Shown here one piece after another: positions 11,627-23,727 of a stretch of 64,000 nucleotides of DNA. Position numbers and translations under genes: made by a program. The DNA comes from Hofstenia miamia (lineage: Eukaryota; Xenacoelomorpha; Acoela). The notes beneath the pieces are model-generated. The model was not told where the DNA came from and made no database searches. It was given only the letters and a program-made list of their open reading frames with translations. The stretch lies in NCBI GenBank assembly GCA_004352715.1, contig SCFE01000009.1:2692594-2756593 (forward strand), in the 5' to 3' direction. Every line of letters starts with the position of its first letter. Within the stretch, counting starts at the first letter, position 1.

Positions 11627-13388
11627 TAGTTAAATAGAGTGCTAGCCCGGTACAATGGGACACCCGAAGTTATCGTAACACCAATGGCTGTTTGCCATGT
11701 GGTAATAGACTGATTCTATTGGACGCCATCTAATGCAGAAATATTTTTGACAAAACTAAATTGAAAAAATTAATTTTTTTGACAATGTGTTCAGACCAAA
11801 GTGAGAATTTTTGATTTTTAGGATTTAGGCAAACTGATATTTTTTATGAGAAACTTCACTTAAGGGTTGTTTGTTGTAACAATGTTTAAATATGCAGCAC
11901 TATGTTTCAAGGAAAATAATTCATAGATCCAAAACCCGAATATTTCAAATGAAAAAAATGATGTGTTATTTTGCATTAGAGCGTGTTTCTAGGCACATTA
12001 ATATTGATAAAAGCAAATATGCAAGAGGTAAAAACAACAATTTCTTTAGCAATTGTGTATAAATTGTACTAAATGTAAAAGTGTACATTACACAAGGGCT
12101 CTGAGTGATGAAGTTCTTAAGCCGTGTTTGTTGTAACAATGCTTAATCATGCAACAAGGAAAATAATTGATCGACACAATACTCGTTTTCTGATGATATC
12201 CATGTTTAAGACAAGACAAAAATGTAATTTATTCTACACTTTGCTTATAATGATCATATATATCGCACTATCAAATTTGCCTATTGTGTTAGTTTATCAT
12301 TGTTGTTGAGGGAATGATGTAGGAAACAAACGCAATGTGTATTTGCACATTATGAATTTCACACAGTCGTATCTAAATTAATGTTTAATAAACAAGTCAA
12401 ATGAGGTGATAGATCACAGTATAAAACACATGACAATTAAAAGTTTAAACGAAATCATTTAAAAATATGTATTAACAAACAAACGACATTTGCGTTATAA
12501 TAAAGTATATAATAAATTGAACATCCGACAGTAAATTCGCAGCAATTTGTTAAAATAAAATTGATTACGTTTTAAAAGAAATATCTGTAAAACTAACTAG
12601 AGATAGTATTGCAAAAAAGTGTTAGGAATCAAGATTTAATTATAAAAATAGCTTACCAAAAAGTTTCAAATCTTTATGGGTAGTTCTTTCATCAATGTGA
12701 AATTCCATTACACAGGCTGTGTATATTCACACGTGTAGAAAGTTGAATGCTTCCATAGACAATGTCAACATTATGAGGTTTTATCTATATCCCCATTGTT
12801 CAAATGTCAAAATGTAACAAATTTTAAAAACAGTGCAAACATGTAAAATTCCATTAAGCCGCTGTGTGTAAAAATTTGCACTTCTTAACAGAAAATGTTA
12901 ACATTGTGTAGTTTTTTATCTATACCCTATAGTTCAAATGTCAAAATGTATCAATCTATACCCTATAGTTCAAATGTCAAAATGTATCAAATCGTAAAGA
13001 TTGTTATCTACCAAACATGAAATCCAAATCACTTTAAAAATTATCACGATTAAATAAAACATTTTCAAATCATATAAAACTAGAATTTTTTAACAAGTTG
13101 GAAAACAATCTCTATTATTACATGTTTTTCCCAATTTATACAATTATGTAAATGAAAGATGCTACAAAACTAAAATGTTAATAAAGTAAAACGATTTATC
13201 AATCACCATCTCTGTAAAAATGAAATAAATATATTTTCAATACGTATTTCTTTTTGAATTGAATAATAAAATATTTGCAAGTAGGAATTTTTATTTGAAA
13301 CGTTTCAAGCTTGTTGATGACATGTTTTGTTATTTATATTAGTATTGTAAATTGGTTGTTAACGTTTATTAATACACATACATACAAG
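11627..13388. other. Insertion within the left arm, with internal repeats
   Basis: This segment has no counterpart in the right arm (GACTAGTGG and TACTAATTTT are adjacent there). It holds a direct repeat of the word TTTGTTGTAACAATG (11870s and 12126) and the tandem repeats at 12700-12990. No transposase or clear TIR is seen. Confidence 0.5.
12700..12990. repeat. Tandem repeat: about 125-bp units plus a perfect 36-bp duplication
   Basis: Two diverged units begin AAATTCCATTA (12700) and AAAATTCCATTA (12845). Both end in CTATAY..CAAATGTCAAAATGTA. The 36-bp end (12919-12954, starting TCTATACCCTATAGTTCAAA) is repeated exactly at 12955-12990. Confidence 0.85.
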
Positions 13389-13888
13389 TAAAAATTTTCT
13401 AATGCTAATAAAGTTATTGTACCTATTACTTCTCTGAATAAATCGAAAAATTATTAATTATACTCTGATTTTTAAATGAAATTTTAGTAATCTGTCCATA
13501 TCATTCATAATACTGTAGGAAACCAAAAAAATTGAATTTATTTCCATTTGTGTTGAATACTTGTATTAGAAACGAACTTTAGGATGTTATGTTGAAAAGC
13601 ATGGGTAAAGCAGTATCATAAGAGTAGTGAATAAACAAAGAACAAGAAAACAGGGAGAATTTGTGTTTCTGGCCTTGTAGAGGGATATAATATACTAGTA
13701 TGTAATATATAAAAAAGGCTAAATTTCCAAAGACTGTGTTGCATTCAGAGAATTTTTGAACTAAGTAAACCTATGCGCGATTTCTATGCGTGTTTAGTAC
13801 ATAGATAGCTGATTTGAATTCTATAGACATTAATCAGAGGTTCTAGGAACCCATTTTGTAGATAGTCAATTATTTGTCATCAACCAAT

Positions 13889-15583
13889 CAAGCCCGTAGC
13901 CAAGGGGATGCTAAGGGATGCTTAGCATTCCTTAAAGTATTTATAAAGTGAAATTAGCATCCCTTAGAACTTTTGAAAAATAAAATAAAATGTTGATAAA
14001 ACAATCGCAGCAAGATGGACAGCTAAGTCTGCAATTTTTTTATCTAGTAAACGGTTTTAATTTTTCAAGTTTCAATTAATATTAAAACTTTTATTATAAT
14101 TATTACATTCTAACTACAATAAAAATGAAAAAATATTCTGAACATATGCATGACAATAGAAAAAGAAATTCAAACACTTGAAACAATTGATTTTATAGTT
14201 TCGAACAATTCTTAGAAATACATGTCTATAAAAACGAAATTTGGCGCCGTTTAATTGGGTAAGACAGTTGTAAAATTATATTCGCCTGTAGAATTCTACT
14301 TGATAACCTTTTGCACTTTACACAATTATTGCACAGCTATTAAATTTTCTTGGATATTTATGAAGTCTACCCATAAATTTTGAGGAAATTGTTGTTGGAG
14401 GCAGAAGACTTGATAGCAAGTAACTTACAAATAATTTATTTCAGGGTTTTTTTAATGAAATTATCAAATTAATTGATTCTTTGTAATTAAGTAACAATTG
14501 AAATATATTATTTTCGAAATATAAAGTTTTATTGAATTTTAATGTTTCCATAGTACCAATAATAGCAGCATTCGATTACTAGCTCACAGATTTCAAATTT
14601 AATATGTAAATATCAACAGTGCCATTCTTGAAACTGGGCAATCTAAAATAGTTGAAAATTACAGTTTAAACTATATAATCAAAGTTGCAATAATGTGCAA
14701 AATACAAGCAAATTTTTAATAAAGTAGCCAAACTTTTTGAATGGATAAATTCCTATGAATGTTGATCCACATATTAACGAGCAGATAACAATTTCATGCA
14801 AGTAGTTGCAGAAAAATATATAAACTTTATTCTTCAAGGCTCCATTTTTATATTTAAATTATAGTTTCAAGCTAGAATTTTATTGGTGCCCTGTCTCATG
14901 AAATTTCTAGTGCCATGGTCACATGGCATAACTTTTATTATTATGAGTAGTAGTCTGAAATCCGTGTTCCCAGTCTTCTTATTTATATTTAGAGTCTCAT
15001 TGTAGTCCCATTCTCCTTGAAGAAACAATAGTAACAGGTTTTGGTCCCATTAAACTGGTATCAGTAAATTCCATTGAACTGGATGATCTATCATAACCCT
15101 AATTCAAGCATATAATATAATTAGTGTGAATTAATAGTAGAATTTTAGCAAAAGGATTAATAAATTCTTTGATTTATGTAGTTTGAATTTTTTTTAAAAC
15201 TATGTTGTTGGCAAGATTTGAAATTATAGACTTTGAATTAAAAATTATTCATACTTGAATAAATGATTTCAACACATTTAAAATAAGTTACTTACAAATT
15301 GCAAGTTTTTAAATTTGCACCTATTTGTTGGCTCAGAAAATCTACGAGTTTCCATAATGCTTAGAACTAATGCAAACTTTGGGCAGTTCTTGTTTTTTTT
15401 AAAAACAAACACATTGTAAAATATAGACTATATGCACATATTTTGCATGGTTGTGCTGCCTTATGCAATGCCTTAGTGATTCATATTCCTTAATACATTT
15501 TTCTGCATATAGCATTACCTAAAACTAGCATTTAAGATTGATAAATTAGCATCGCTTAAGAAAAGATGCTGGCTACGGGCTTG
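13889..15583. mobile_element. hAT-like element (1,695 bp) with an 8-bp target duplication
   Basis: The terminal inverted repeat CAAGCCCGTAGCCA is perfect at both ends (13889-13902; its complement at 15570-15583). It is flanked by the perfect duplication CAACCAAT (13881-13888 and 15584-15591). Eight-base duplications with short TIRs are the hAT signature. Subterminal GGATGCTAAGGGATGCTTAG and related GCATCCCTTA words recur near both ends. No transposase frame survives, so it is non-autonomous or decayed. A phrase-rich patch at 14880-15100 (GTCCCATT words) resembles the small element at 819-1025. Confidence 0.85.
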
Positions 15584-16395
15584 CAACCAATCGACAACAA
15601 TAATTGGTTGCCTAACAAAAACGGCTTAATGTCTATAGGATTTGCATCTGCTGTCTATGTATTTGTCTCCAAAGTGCTTATGATCAAATTTGATGCACAC
15701 TGTAAAACATTATATCGATGGTTCAAAAATTTGAATTCAATTTCTCTATAAAATCTATAAAATATCTGTATGCATGCACAGCATTATTGTTTGTGTATTA
15801 TGTGCAGTTTAGATCTCATTGTTATTTAAAATGTGTGAATACAACTCCGGACATTTGTAAATAGACATTTTTCAATTATCATATTGCTTTTATTATTTTG
15901 CTAATTTGATACTTCGCTTTGATATTTCTGGCTTCTTGGAGCAGATTCATTACAAAACAATTGTTCTCCATTTCTTTGTTCAGTGAGTATATAAAACATT
16001 AATCATTTATATATTTACATGTAAATACATACTTGCAATATATATGATGTTTTGGTTTCCTACAGGAAGGCCTGTATTACTATTTCATAAATCGTAATAA
16101 AACAGTATATTTACGTGAATGAGATCGGCAGATTATTAAAATATCATTCAAAAATCAGATTATTGTTATTAAATTTTCTATTTATTCAGAGAAATAATAG
16201 GTACCATTACTTTATTAGCTTTTGAAAATTAGTACCACTAGTCATTATTAATAATTAGTATACTACTATAAAAAACTGGACGTTGACAGATGATTAAATT
16301 TTTTGTTTTGTGGTTATCCGTGATACAATAGCTATCGATTGGTGTATAAAACATTTTTTGTCAATTAAGTTATTTACGGACAACCGTGCATTGTT
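15584..16395 (-). repeat. Right arm of the large inverted repeat
   Basis: Reverse complement of the left arm; its outer end contains the last codons of the reverse-transcriptase relic at 16370-17049. It is therefore the 3' portion of a retroelement, present in opposite orientation at 11.5 kb. Confidence 0.75.
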
Positions 16396-17049
16396 CAGGA
16401 AGATTGGTATGTAACCCTATTGCGTCGAAGACCGAGACTAGTTGAAATGTACATTTTTCCTCTTGGAAGCGAATACCTAATGAAATAAGGAGTTTAATGT
16501 GACGTTGAATATTTGGTAGAAATTTTGGATCACAAATAATTACAAGATTGTCTATATGACCCCATGCTAACGAATAATACTTTTTGATGGGGAAAACTAA
16601 GGAATTACAGAACATTGGCAAGCCCATAGACAGTTTCATAAAACGGATGCTGTTTTATAATGTTGTCCTACGGGAAAATCTATATGATAAAAGGCTGCAA
16701 CCAAATCTAAAGAAATAGCGACATGATGTCGGGAGGGTTCATGAAAATGAAGAACTCTAGCAAAGGTAAATTTAGAGCAATACTTAGAAATCGGAGAATA
16801 ATCAATTACCATCCTCATCTCATAATTAGTTTTAGGTACTGCGAAAACTCCGAAGGTAAATGGTGATCGAGACGAAGGTTCCATTATATCAGATTTAAGT
16901 AAAGCTTGTATATGAGCTGAAATATGACTATTAATAAGAGTATCAAAAAGGTATGATTTCTTTAAAACATATGGTTGAAATTTTGTAATAGAAATAACAG
17001 TATTTTGCAAAAAACGGAACCTATGAGGAATATTAAGTTTACTATACAA
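16370..17049 (-). pseudogene. Degraded reverse transcriptase of an unclassified retroelement
   Basis: Two overlapping minus-strand frames (17049-16636 and 16639-16370) read as one reverse-transcriptase core split by a frameshift. Visible motifs in order: FGVFAVPKTNYEMRMVIDY (fingers, motifs 1-2), SLDLVAAFYHI (motif A with its Asp), LSMGLPMFCNSLVF (motif B), and GHIDNLVII, where the catalytic YxDD is reduced to IDN. A further conserved-looking segment FQEEKCTFQLVSVFDAIGLH follows. The loss of the second Asp and the frame break show it is dead. The motif spacing resembles DIRS or other LTR-class elements more than LINEs, but I cannot place the family. It continues into the inverted-repeat arm. 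Upstream sequence to about 17640 may be its decayed 5' part. Confidence 0.7.
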
Positions 17050-18199
17050 AAAGTCCCAAACTAGTTGAATTTTTGGAAATTGATAAGAATCGAGAGCGCA
17101 ATATTGCGTTTCAGAGATATCAATAAATTATTTCTTTCCTAGTTCCCTAGAAAACAACTCAATAATCGATTGTTGCTCGGAATCTTTAGAAGTGTGAATC
17201 GTGATTATCTGAATTACGTTGAGATTCATCCAAAATACCAAACCTAGCTAAGAACTGAAGAATTCGCTGCATGATAATGGCCGTAGGGATATAAGAAACT
17301 GTTGTAAAATAATTTAGAAAACTTTGTTTTGCGGATATCAGCAAATTGTCAGCGAGATTCGTAATGTACATTAAAGGGTATTTGTGTAGTACCTAAATTA
17401 TCGGAAACTAGTGTAGATAATTCCCTAATCTGAGTCGAATCGCGTGTATATGTATACCCTAGTAATTGAGAAAAACTTAATTCGGGTGACGGAAGTGATA
17501 CATGTAAAGTAGACTAAGGAAGATACCTGTGACGAGTAAAATGTAACGGTGGAGATAGAATCATCAAACAGCCGCTGTTAAAAATTGTCTTCTGGACGTC
17601 CCATAACGAGTTTCAGTACTTGTCATATCACTGGAGTGCTACAACCACATAGTTATAGGAATTTTTATTACTAATTCCAATACAAAGCAAAAAGGATCTA
17701 AATTGTTTACAATTTGTCACAACTATATTGGTAAAAAATCATTTCTATGCAAAATCATTTGGACACAGATTTTTTACTGTGTGCTTTCCTAAGTGATGCA
17801 AAGTATTTTCGCCAAAAATTCTACACTAATAAATTTATTAAATGAGTAGAAATAGCGAAAGTATATTTTAATGTTGATTGAGTTGAAAATAGCCGCATAA
17901 AAACGTTTGATGTTCTTTCAAGGTGTTGTCCCTTGAACACCTTTTATTATAAGTATCCGTTTTGAGATATTTGGTATTCGCTTTGAGATATGTGGTATCC
18001 ACTTAAAGTACCAACCATATTGCAAGTCCTTATAATTAATTTTCTGTAGGTAATTTGAAAAGTTCCTACCGGTATTTAAATGAATATTTTAAGTTCTTAT
18101 CAAAAAGAAAACATAACAAATGATGTATTCACTAATCAAAATGACAATAATGACATTCTGCCACTTCTTTGTCAAATGTTGGATACTGCCAGATTTGAT
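17050..18199. other. Decayed retroelement 5' region and AT-rich DNA
   Basis: 17050-17640 is less AT-rich and probably belongs to the retroelement upstream of its reverse transcriptase, but no gag or protease motif is visible. From 17640 to 18199 nothing is recognised. Confidence 0.35.
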
Positions 18200-18724
18200 T
18201 CGAAAAAGTTATAGTGTCACTGATTGGCCTCATAATCATTTTCGAAGAATTTTCCCTGAAGAGTGTTGGATAAAGACAAGATAAGAGGGTAGTCCGCCTG
18301 TGCAAGATCCGGATTACATGGCAAATGTCGTAAAATTTTCCATTTCAGATTCAAAAATTTTTGCCATTGGATTCTTGTCGTATGCATTGTCATGAAGAAT
18401 GCGTATTGTGCCAAGGTTTAGACTCAATTCGGTGAGTTTGGCAGGTATGCATTTCAACTCCTGACAGTGAAATTCAGCAGTGACTGTCACGTTGGGTTGC
18501 ATCCTTAGAAGTTCATCAAATGCAAAGCATCACTTTGTGTAGGTGGCGTCTTGCTTTTGATTGGGACTCTGATTCTCATCTTGGAAAGCATTGATACTAA
18601 TTGATTGCCATACTGCTGTACGTTCATTAATTGCAACTTCTTCAAAAGCTGCGTTGATGTGGTGACAACGGCAAGTTGATGATACAGATGTTGCACCGCT
18701 TTTATACAATATCAGAGGTAACAC
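18200..18724 (-). pseudogene. Mariner transposase relic
   Basis: Minus-strand frames contain, in order, INERTAVWQSIS (helix-turn-helix-like region), VTVTAEFHCQELKCI (resembling the mariner segment NxTVNAExYCxQL), ILHDNA (the second catalytic Asp, normally HQDNARPH) and NPDLAQADYPLILSL (the SPDLAPSDYHLF segment with the third Asp). The pieces fall in different frames with stops between them, so the element is dead. The motifs assign it to the mariner group; the terminal repeats are not identified. Confidence 0.75.
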
Positions 18725-19478
18725 TGACTTTGGAGAAAAAAAATAATGATAAACTGGACTTTTATATAGAGTTCCTCACATAAAACTAATTCACTGAATT
18801 TAGATTTCAAATAAGTAAACAAGTGGGATCCTCCATTTACAGCAATTGCTTGACTAAATCTTTCTAAAGCACTTGATTCTCTTGATCTTGGTTGGTAATT
18901 TTTTCACCACAAGTAAGCCTCAAATTTTGAAAATATGTTTCTTAGAAAATTTAGACAAGTGTCCATTTTGAAGTAAATTTTGAGTGTTTGAGTTTAACTT
19001 TTGGTGAAGCAAACTAGCTACCATCAAACTTAGACAATTGTTTCCGATTAATCGATATCAACTAACTTTTCAGCTAATAGGTTTTTGAAATTATACTTTT
19101 TTAATCATTTTTTCAAATGTTGACCGAAAATTGTACTGATTAAGGCAATTTCTAAGCATTACTACATAACAGTTCACGTAAGGCTTATTCTAAAAATTTT
19201 ATATATATACAAAATTTAAGACAAATAAGGGATTTGGCGACTTTCTTATTTCATCAGCTAAGTATGGCACATTGTTGAATATACTCACTGCTATTTCCGT
19301 TAATCATCTGTTGGACAAGATTTCCTTTGAAACTAATTTACCAGCGAACGAAATTTCTTAATGGTAAACTCGAATTTCGTAGAGGGAGAAGCATGGCCTA
19401 AGGCAAAATGTGGCATTCGCAAAATATTGGGATGCGCAAAATATTTGTGGGGGAACAATGCATGCTTGTGATGTGCGC
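18725..19478. other. AT-rich non-coding DNA
   Basis: No gene or repeat recognised apart from a short (TA)n tract near 19201. Confidence 0.4.
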
Positions 19479-19691
19479 AGCAGGGTGCGCAGAGAGGGGA
19501 CATGGTTGAATGTTCCCCAAATAGGTTTTCAAAATTGAATTTGATTAGTTTGATTAGTTAAGTCAAAAAATTTTCTACGAAATATTAGAAAAACCTTTAA
19601 AATATTTTCCTGAATTGCTATTTTTCGCGTTTGTGACTCACTTGATCATGACTGAGATATCCCTCAGTCTGAAAATCCAGTGTACGCTACT
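19479..19691. mobile_element. Diverged copy of the small TIR element at 23501
   Basis: Its left end AGCAGGGTGCGCAGAGAGGG and right end GAAAATCCAGTGTACGCTACT match the ends of 23501-23717. Internal words also match (GACATGG..AATGTTCCCC, AAGTCAAAAAATTTTCTACG). No target duplication remains, consistent with an older insertion. Confidence 0.6.
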
Positions 19692-19965
19692 AGACGAGCG
19701 GATCCCGGTATTACTTACTACCCACGCATACCCGGATTTATCCGTCACTACCGGCAGGTATGGATGGGTACACATAATTATTGGGTACGGCTAACCTTAA
19801 TATTCTAGATTATGTGTATTTTAAATATCATATATTTCAAAAATTATAATAATTTATATTAAACTATTATTTTTGGGTACAGGCGAGAGAAAATTTTCGG
19901 CTATGGGTAGGAACTTATTTTTGGCCGGGCGGTCCCGGCTTTAAAAATCTCTAGCTACACATTAC
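19692..19965. repeat. Non-coding repeat rich in TACCCG/CCGG words
   Basis: Contains GGATCCCGG, TACCCGGATT, ACTACCGGCAGGTA, GGGTACGG, GGGTACAGG and GGCCGGGCGGTCCCGG around an AT-rich core. It resembles a short non-autonomous DNA element with GC-rich ends. The boundaries are approximate and no target duplication was identified. Confidence 0.35.
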
Positions 19966-21625
19966 TAATGCATACTGCCAACAAAACAACCTAAAGTTCA
20001 TCATAATTCATCAATACATTCTTCACAATGTAGAATTCTAAATCTTTACAATTACTTTGTTGTAGTGAAAGCACATTTTTAATGAAATTTTCTAAGAGAT
20101 ATTTTAACTCATTCCAGGATTAGGCAAGGGCTCATACAAAAAATATTTTTTCTATGTGAAATTCAAGAATAACTTGGACTTAGTATACCATTAAAAAAAC
20201 TACTCCCATATCACTAATGTACTAAAGCTACTCATTTTGAGAGAATGATTCAGGAAATCCAGAATCTATTGAATACTCTCCTTAAAATCTCTAAATTATT
20301 CTCTCACAATCAAGTTTCCAATACCTTTTTTATCCAAACGAACAGGGAACTAGTGTTTTTTAAAAAAAAGAAACGCTTACAGAATAAGAAAAATATTTAT
20401 TCACAAACTACCTTAATTATTATACTCTGAACACGTGATAAGCTGTAAAAACCCTATAAATTAAGACTGACATTTGGATCATGAATAATTTTGATTCATT
20501 TGAATTCAATAATTTCTGTTCTAGAATTTCAGAAATATTTTATCGTAGCACAACAAATGTGAACATAAAATCCTTCGATTCGCCATTCTTCAACCACCCA
20601 ACTTTTAGCCTGATGAAACGCATATAATACGGACAATGAGTGCCATCATGATTGAAAATTACTATGAAAATGGCAAGATATTAAACGCTAAACATAAAAT
20701 GCCAACACTGGCTATATATTTAAACCAAAAAAGGACGTACTTCGAAGAAATATCACAAAAATTCATTTCTTTTGAATAACTTATTCGGAGCAGTGACAGG
20801 CGCGCATTTTTTAGTCTAGTTCGCCAATAAAGGAATCGCCATATTTATCTTAAACAAACGTATTTCTGCCAAGATATCGTGAGTAATTGATTCATCAAAC
20901 CGTAGTTAAAACTTACACTTGCAAACTTTCACTGCTGTGACGAACTGCCGTCCACTTTCGCATTTTAATGCTGCGACTTCCTCCAACTTCATTCAGATCT
21001 TTTCAGAGCTAGTGATTATAACCAAAACAACTATTAAATGGTGAGAAAAAATCGTCAAAGTAATTACTTTGGCAGAACTTCAGTTGAAGGAATGCAGAAA
21101 AGCAAGTTTTGATGCAGGTCATTTTAATTCTCCGAATAATGCTTACATAATTTGTCATATCAATGTTACTTTATCTTTTGTCTTCAATCAGCTATTTTCA
21201 AAGCTACCAATAAAAACAGTAATTGTTTATTAAAAATTTATATGCATTTCAATACCAATATTGACAAACAATAGCTTTAATATGAAATACGCATGCATAT
21301 ATTAGACAACAGGCAGGTTTCAAAACATCATCTTCTCATTGTCCGATTTAAACCATAAAATATATATATATATGCGTTAGTGCGAGATCAAGATATTATC
21401 AAAAGATTGTCAACGATGCTCTTGATTGAAGCAGAAGAACGTCATTGCAGGAAGCGCACTATAACGTGGTTCAAACACAAAATGTTTATCAACGCTTCCC
21501 TTGATTAATGCCCACAGTTAAATTTATCAGCAACTGATTTCATAATGAAAATATACAGGGCAATGCATCACCTAATGAAATCGTTTCAAATGGAGTTCTT
21601 AATGAAACTAGTATCTTTGCAGTCT
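19966..21625. other. AT-rich non-coding DNA
   Basis: No gene recognised. 20990-21060 is less AT-rich but has no long frame. A (TA)n tract lies near 21360. 21410-21625 may hold decayed coding sequence belonging to the adjacent SOX pseudogene. Confidence 0.35.
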
Positions 21626-22093
21626 AACGAGGAACATATCAAGTGACCAATGGATGTTTTTATAATTTGGTTAAGCGAGAGGCGCTAAGAAATCTCCCAG
21701 ATGAATGCATCATTATATCATACGGAGTTAAGCAAATTACTTGATGCAGAGTGGAAACGCCTACCGATGAATGAAATTGCAACTTATGAAAGGCTAAAAT
21801 TTTAAAGACAAATCACTGAATGGCCAAACCATATCCTATCGATTTAGACCCATAAGGAAACCTAAGCAAAAGAAAGCGCTTAGTAATATTACTTTAGAAG
21901 CACTTCGTTTAGAGCAGCGACAGATACACGCATTTGTGTCTAAATCAGCAATTATGAAAATGCCCTATTTATCTTCGGCAAGTGCATTTTTGCCTATGAG
22001 CATAGTGGGAAAACTCAACAGCCCGTAGATGACACCATATTTGTGCCTGGCCTATGCTCGTGTGATGATCATCTCGAGATCTTTGCAATTTAG
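21626..22093 (+). pseudogene. SOX HMG-box pseudogene
   Basis: Translation from 21626 gives NEEHIK*PMDVFIIWLSERR, then a stop and EISQMNASLYHTELSKLLDAEWKRL, then a frame change to RPIRKPKQKKAL. This follows a SOX HMG box in order: HIKRPMNAFMVW, then the ERRK region, then the EISKxLGAEWKxL helix, then the YRPRRKPK tail. Two key residues are stops (the Arg of KRPM as TGA, and the Lys after ERR as TAA), and at least one further stop and one frameshift interrupt the box. Open sequence continues after it (KMPYLSSASAF; VDDTIFVPGLCSCDDHLEIF) to a TAG at 22091-22093. SOX proteins are DNA-bending transcription factors. The copy is intronless and broken, so it is probably a processed or duplicated pseudogene. 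Confidence 0.75.
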
Positions 22094-23490
22094 TTATACC
22101 TCTTCACATTTTTACACCCTACGTAATTCAGCTCTTTTTAGAGCTACTCATTTAAATCAAAACAGTTAGTATATTATATAGTTTTTCAATTTAAAAAATT
22201 GCAAATGCATGTCTATCACTTGTATTATTTATATAGAAATTTTCACTATTGTCAAAATTAGCCAAATATATAAAGAGCATTTCCACTATTATAACTAAAA
22301 AGCGTTTAAGTTTAATAACAAAATCTAAATTGGCTTTTAACAAATTAGTGCTCTTTTAAGCTTAAAAATTTTATCACCTAGCTTGCTGAACACTTGTGAA
22401 TTGCGGGCAGTTTTGCAATTCAGAATTTTCAACTAGTTGAAGCATCACTTATCACACCATTTTTTAAGACTGCACAGAATAGAAAGGTTCGTCTCACCCT
22501 ATATCAAATTCATTTTCAAAGTGAAAAATATTAATACTATGGTCTCAAATGTGTTAATTTTTGTAACAATTGTTCCTATAATAGAGAAGAGAATTGTCAT
22601 TAGAAATGCCTATACGGGTTGGATTTTGCCATTATAGCTAAATTAATCTATTAACCTTAAAGAGCCTGTTGTATTTTTAGAAGAAATTTCTTCANCAGGC
22701 CAACTTGGAAATTTGTAAATCGTGAGGCATGAGCATGTGTATTGTTGAACGTGCTTAACGCAATGTTGGGAAATTTCTATTAAAACGTATTGCTGTGGCT
22801 GAAGTGGTTGAAATTTCCAGCTTTGAAAAAGATTTAAATGCATGTATTTATAATGTTTCGAGGCTATGGAAGCAATAAAGAACTTTAACTACTTCTTGAC
22901 ATGGGCATTGACCTTTTAAACCCATTGAAGCATGCCTCCATGGGTCAGAATCGGGACTCTCTTCTTCACTTGATGCTTTCAGATTGTTGATATTATTAGT
23001 TTTTGAGATATAATCTGCTGAACAAGATACATGATTACATATAATATGTACAAAAAATGTAGTATACTAATTTTGCTAAAATAGGATATACACAAAACAA
23101 GAGATAGTTTGAAAAAATATTGAAAAACATGTACTACGTGATCCTGAAATCGTGATGACCAGTGAATAACTGGCTCAAAAACACTTGCAATGGTTAGATT
23201 TGTGGAAATCAAAGTTAAAATGTAAACATTAGAGCCTTGAGTCGCACATTTCCTAGATCTGCCAAGTTTAGCAGGTAGCTAGATGGAATACACTTGTGGA
23301 ACTGAAGTCTGCATTTCCATTTGATTTCTGAAACACTAACCATTCATTTTTAAGATATCAGTCATTCTAATGAAATGTCACTTCTAGATCACTTATTAGG
23401 ATTTTTACAAATGTTCACAAAAAATTATACTTTTTTTAAAAAGTTGCTTTGTTGAATATTATGGGTTAAGTTTGAGGAAGAGTAGTGTTA
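22094..23490. other. Non-coding DNA with a dispersed repeat
   Basis: AT-rich with no gene. 22720-22905 is one copy of a dispersed repeat also found at 51450-51680. A single N lies at 22695. Confidence 0.4.
22720..22905. repeat. Dispersed repeat, copy 1
   Basis: Shares ATTAAAACGTATTGCTGTGG followed by YTGAAGTKGTTGAAA, and further words (TTTGAAAAA, GGCTATGGA or GCCTATGGA, CAAAGAACTT or TAAAGAACTT), with 51450-51680 in the same orientation. The family is unknown. Confidence 0.65.
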
Positions 23491-23500
23491 GGTTGGTGCT

Positions 23501-23717
23501 AGTGGCGTACGCAGCGGGACATCCCACAATGTCCCCCCCCGTCAGGTTTCCAAATTTGATTTTGACTGGATAAATCAAAAAATTTTTTGTAAAATGAAAA
23601 AATTTAAAATTTTTTAGGGTCCATTTTATCAATATTTTAAAAAATTTTCGCGGGGCTTTGCCCGGGATTAGGTAATGGCAATGATGTCCCCCGTCAGAAA
23701 ATCCTGCGTACGCCTCT
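23501..23717. mobile_element. 217-bp TIR element with a 10-bp flanking duplication
   Basis: The ends AGTGGCGTACGCAG and (reverse-complemented) AGAGGCGTACGCAG form a 14-bp TIR with one mismatch. GGTTGGTGCT is repeated exactly on both sides (23491-23500 and 23718-23727). Depending on where the ends are drawn, the target duplication is 8 to 10 bp, so hAT or Mutator-like classes are possible. The interior has AATGTCCCCCCCCGTCAG and a non-coding AT core. Confidence 0.8.
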
Positions 23718-23727
23718 GGTTGGTGCT

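Larger units (their letters stand above)
11455..13888 (+). repeat. Left arm of a large diverged inverted repeat
   Basis: 11455-11626 and 13389-13888 match the reverse complement of 15584-16395. Shared words include TAATTGACAAAAAAT, CAGCTATTGTATCAC, TTTTTTATAGTAGTAT, ACCTATTA, TTCTCTGAATAAAT, CTGATTTTT, GTAGGAAACCAAAA and CTATAGACATTAA. About 1.76 kb (11627-13388) interrupts this arm. The arm reaches the hAT element at 13889. The inner part is much more diverged than the outer part. Confidence 0.75.

Noticed and set aside
12919-12990. Tandem repeat considered as a CRISPR-like array
   Set aside because: Only two exact 36-bp units with no spacers, in an animal genome.
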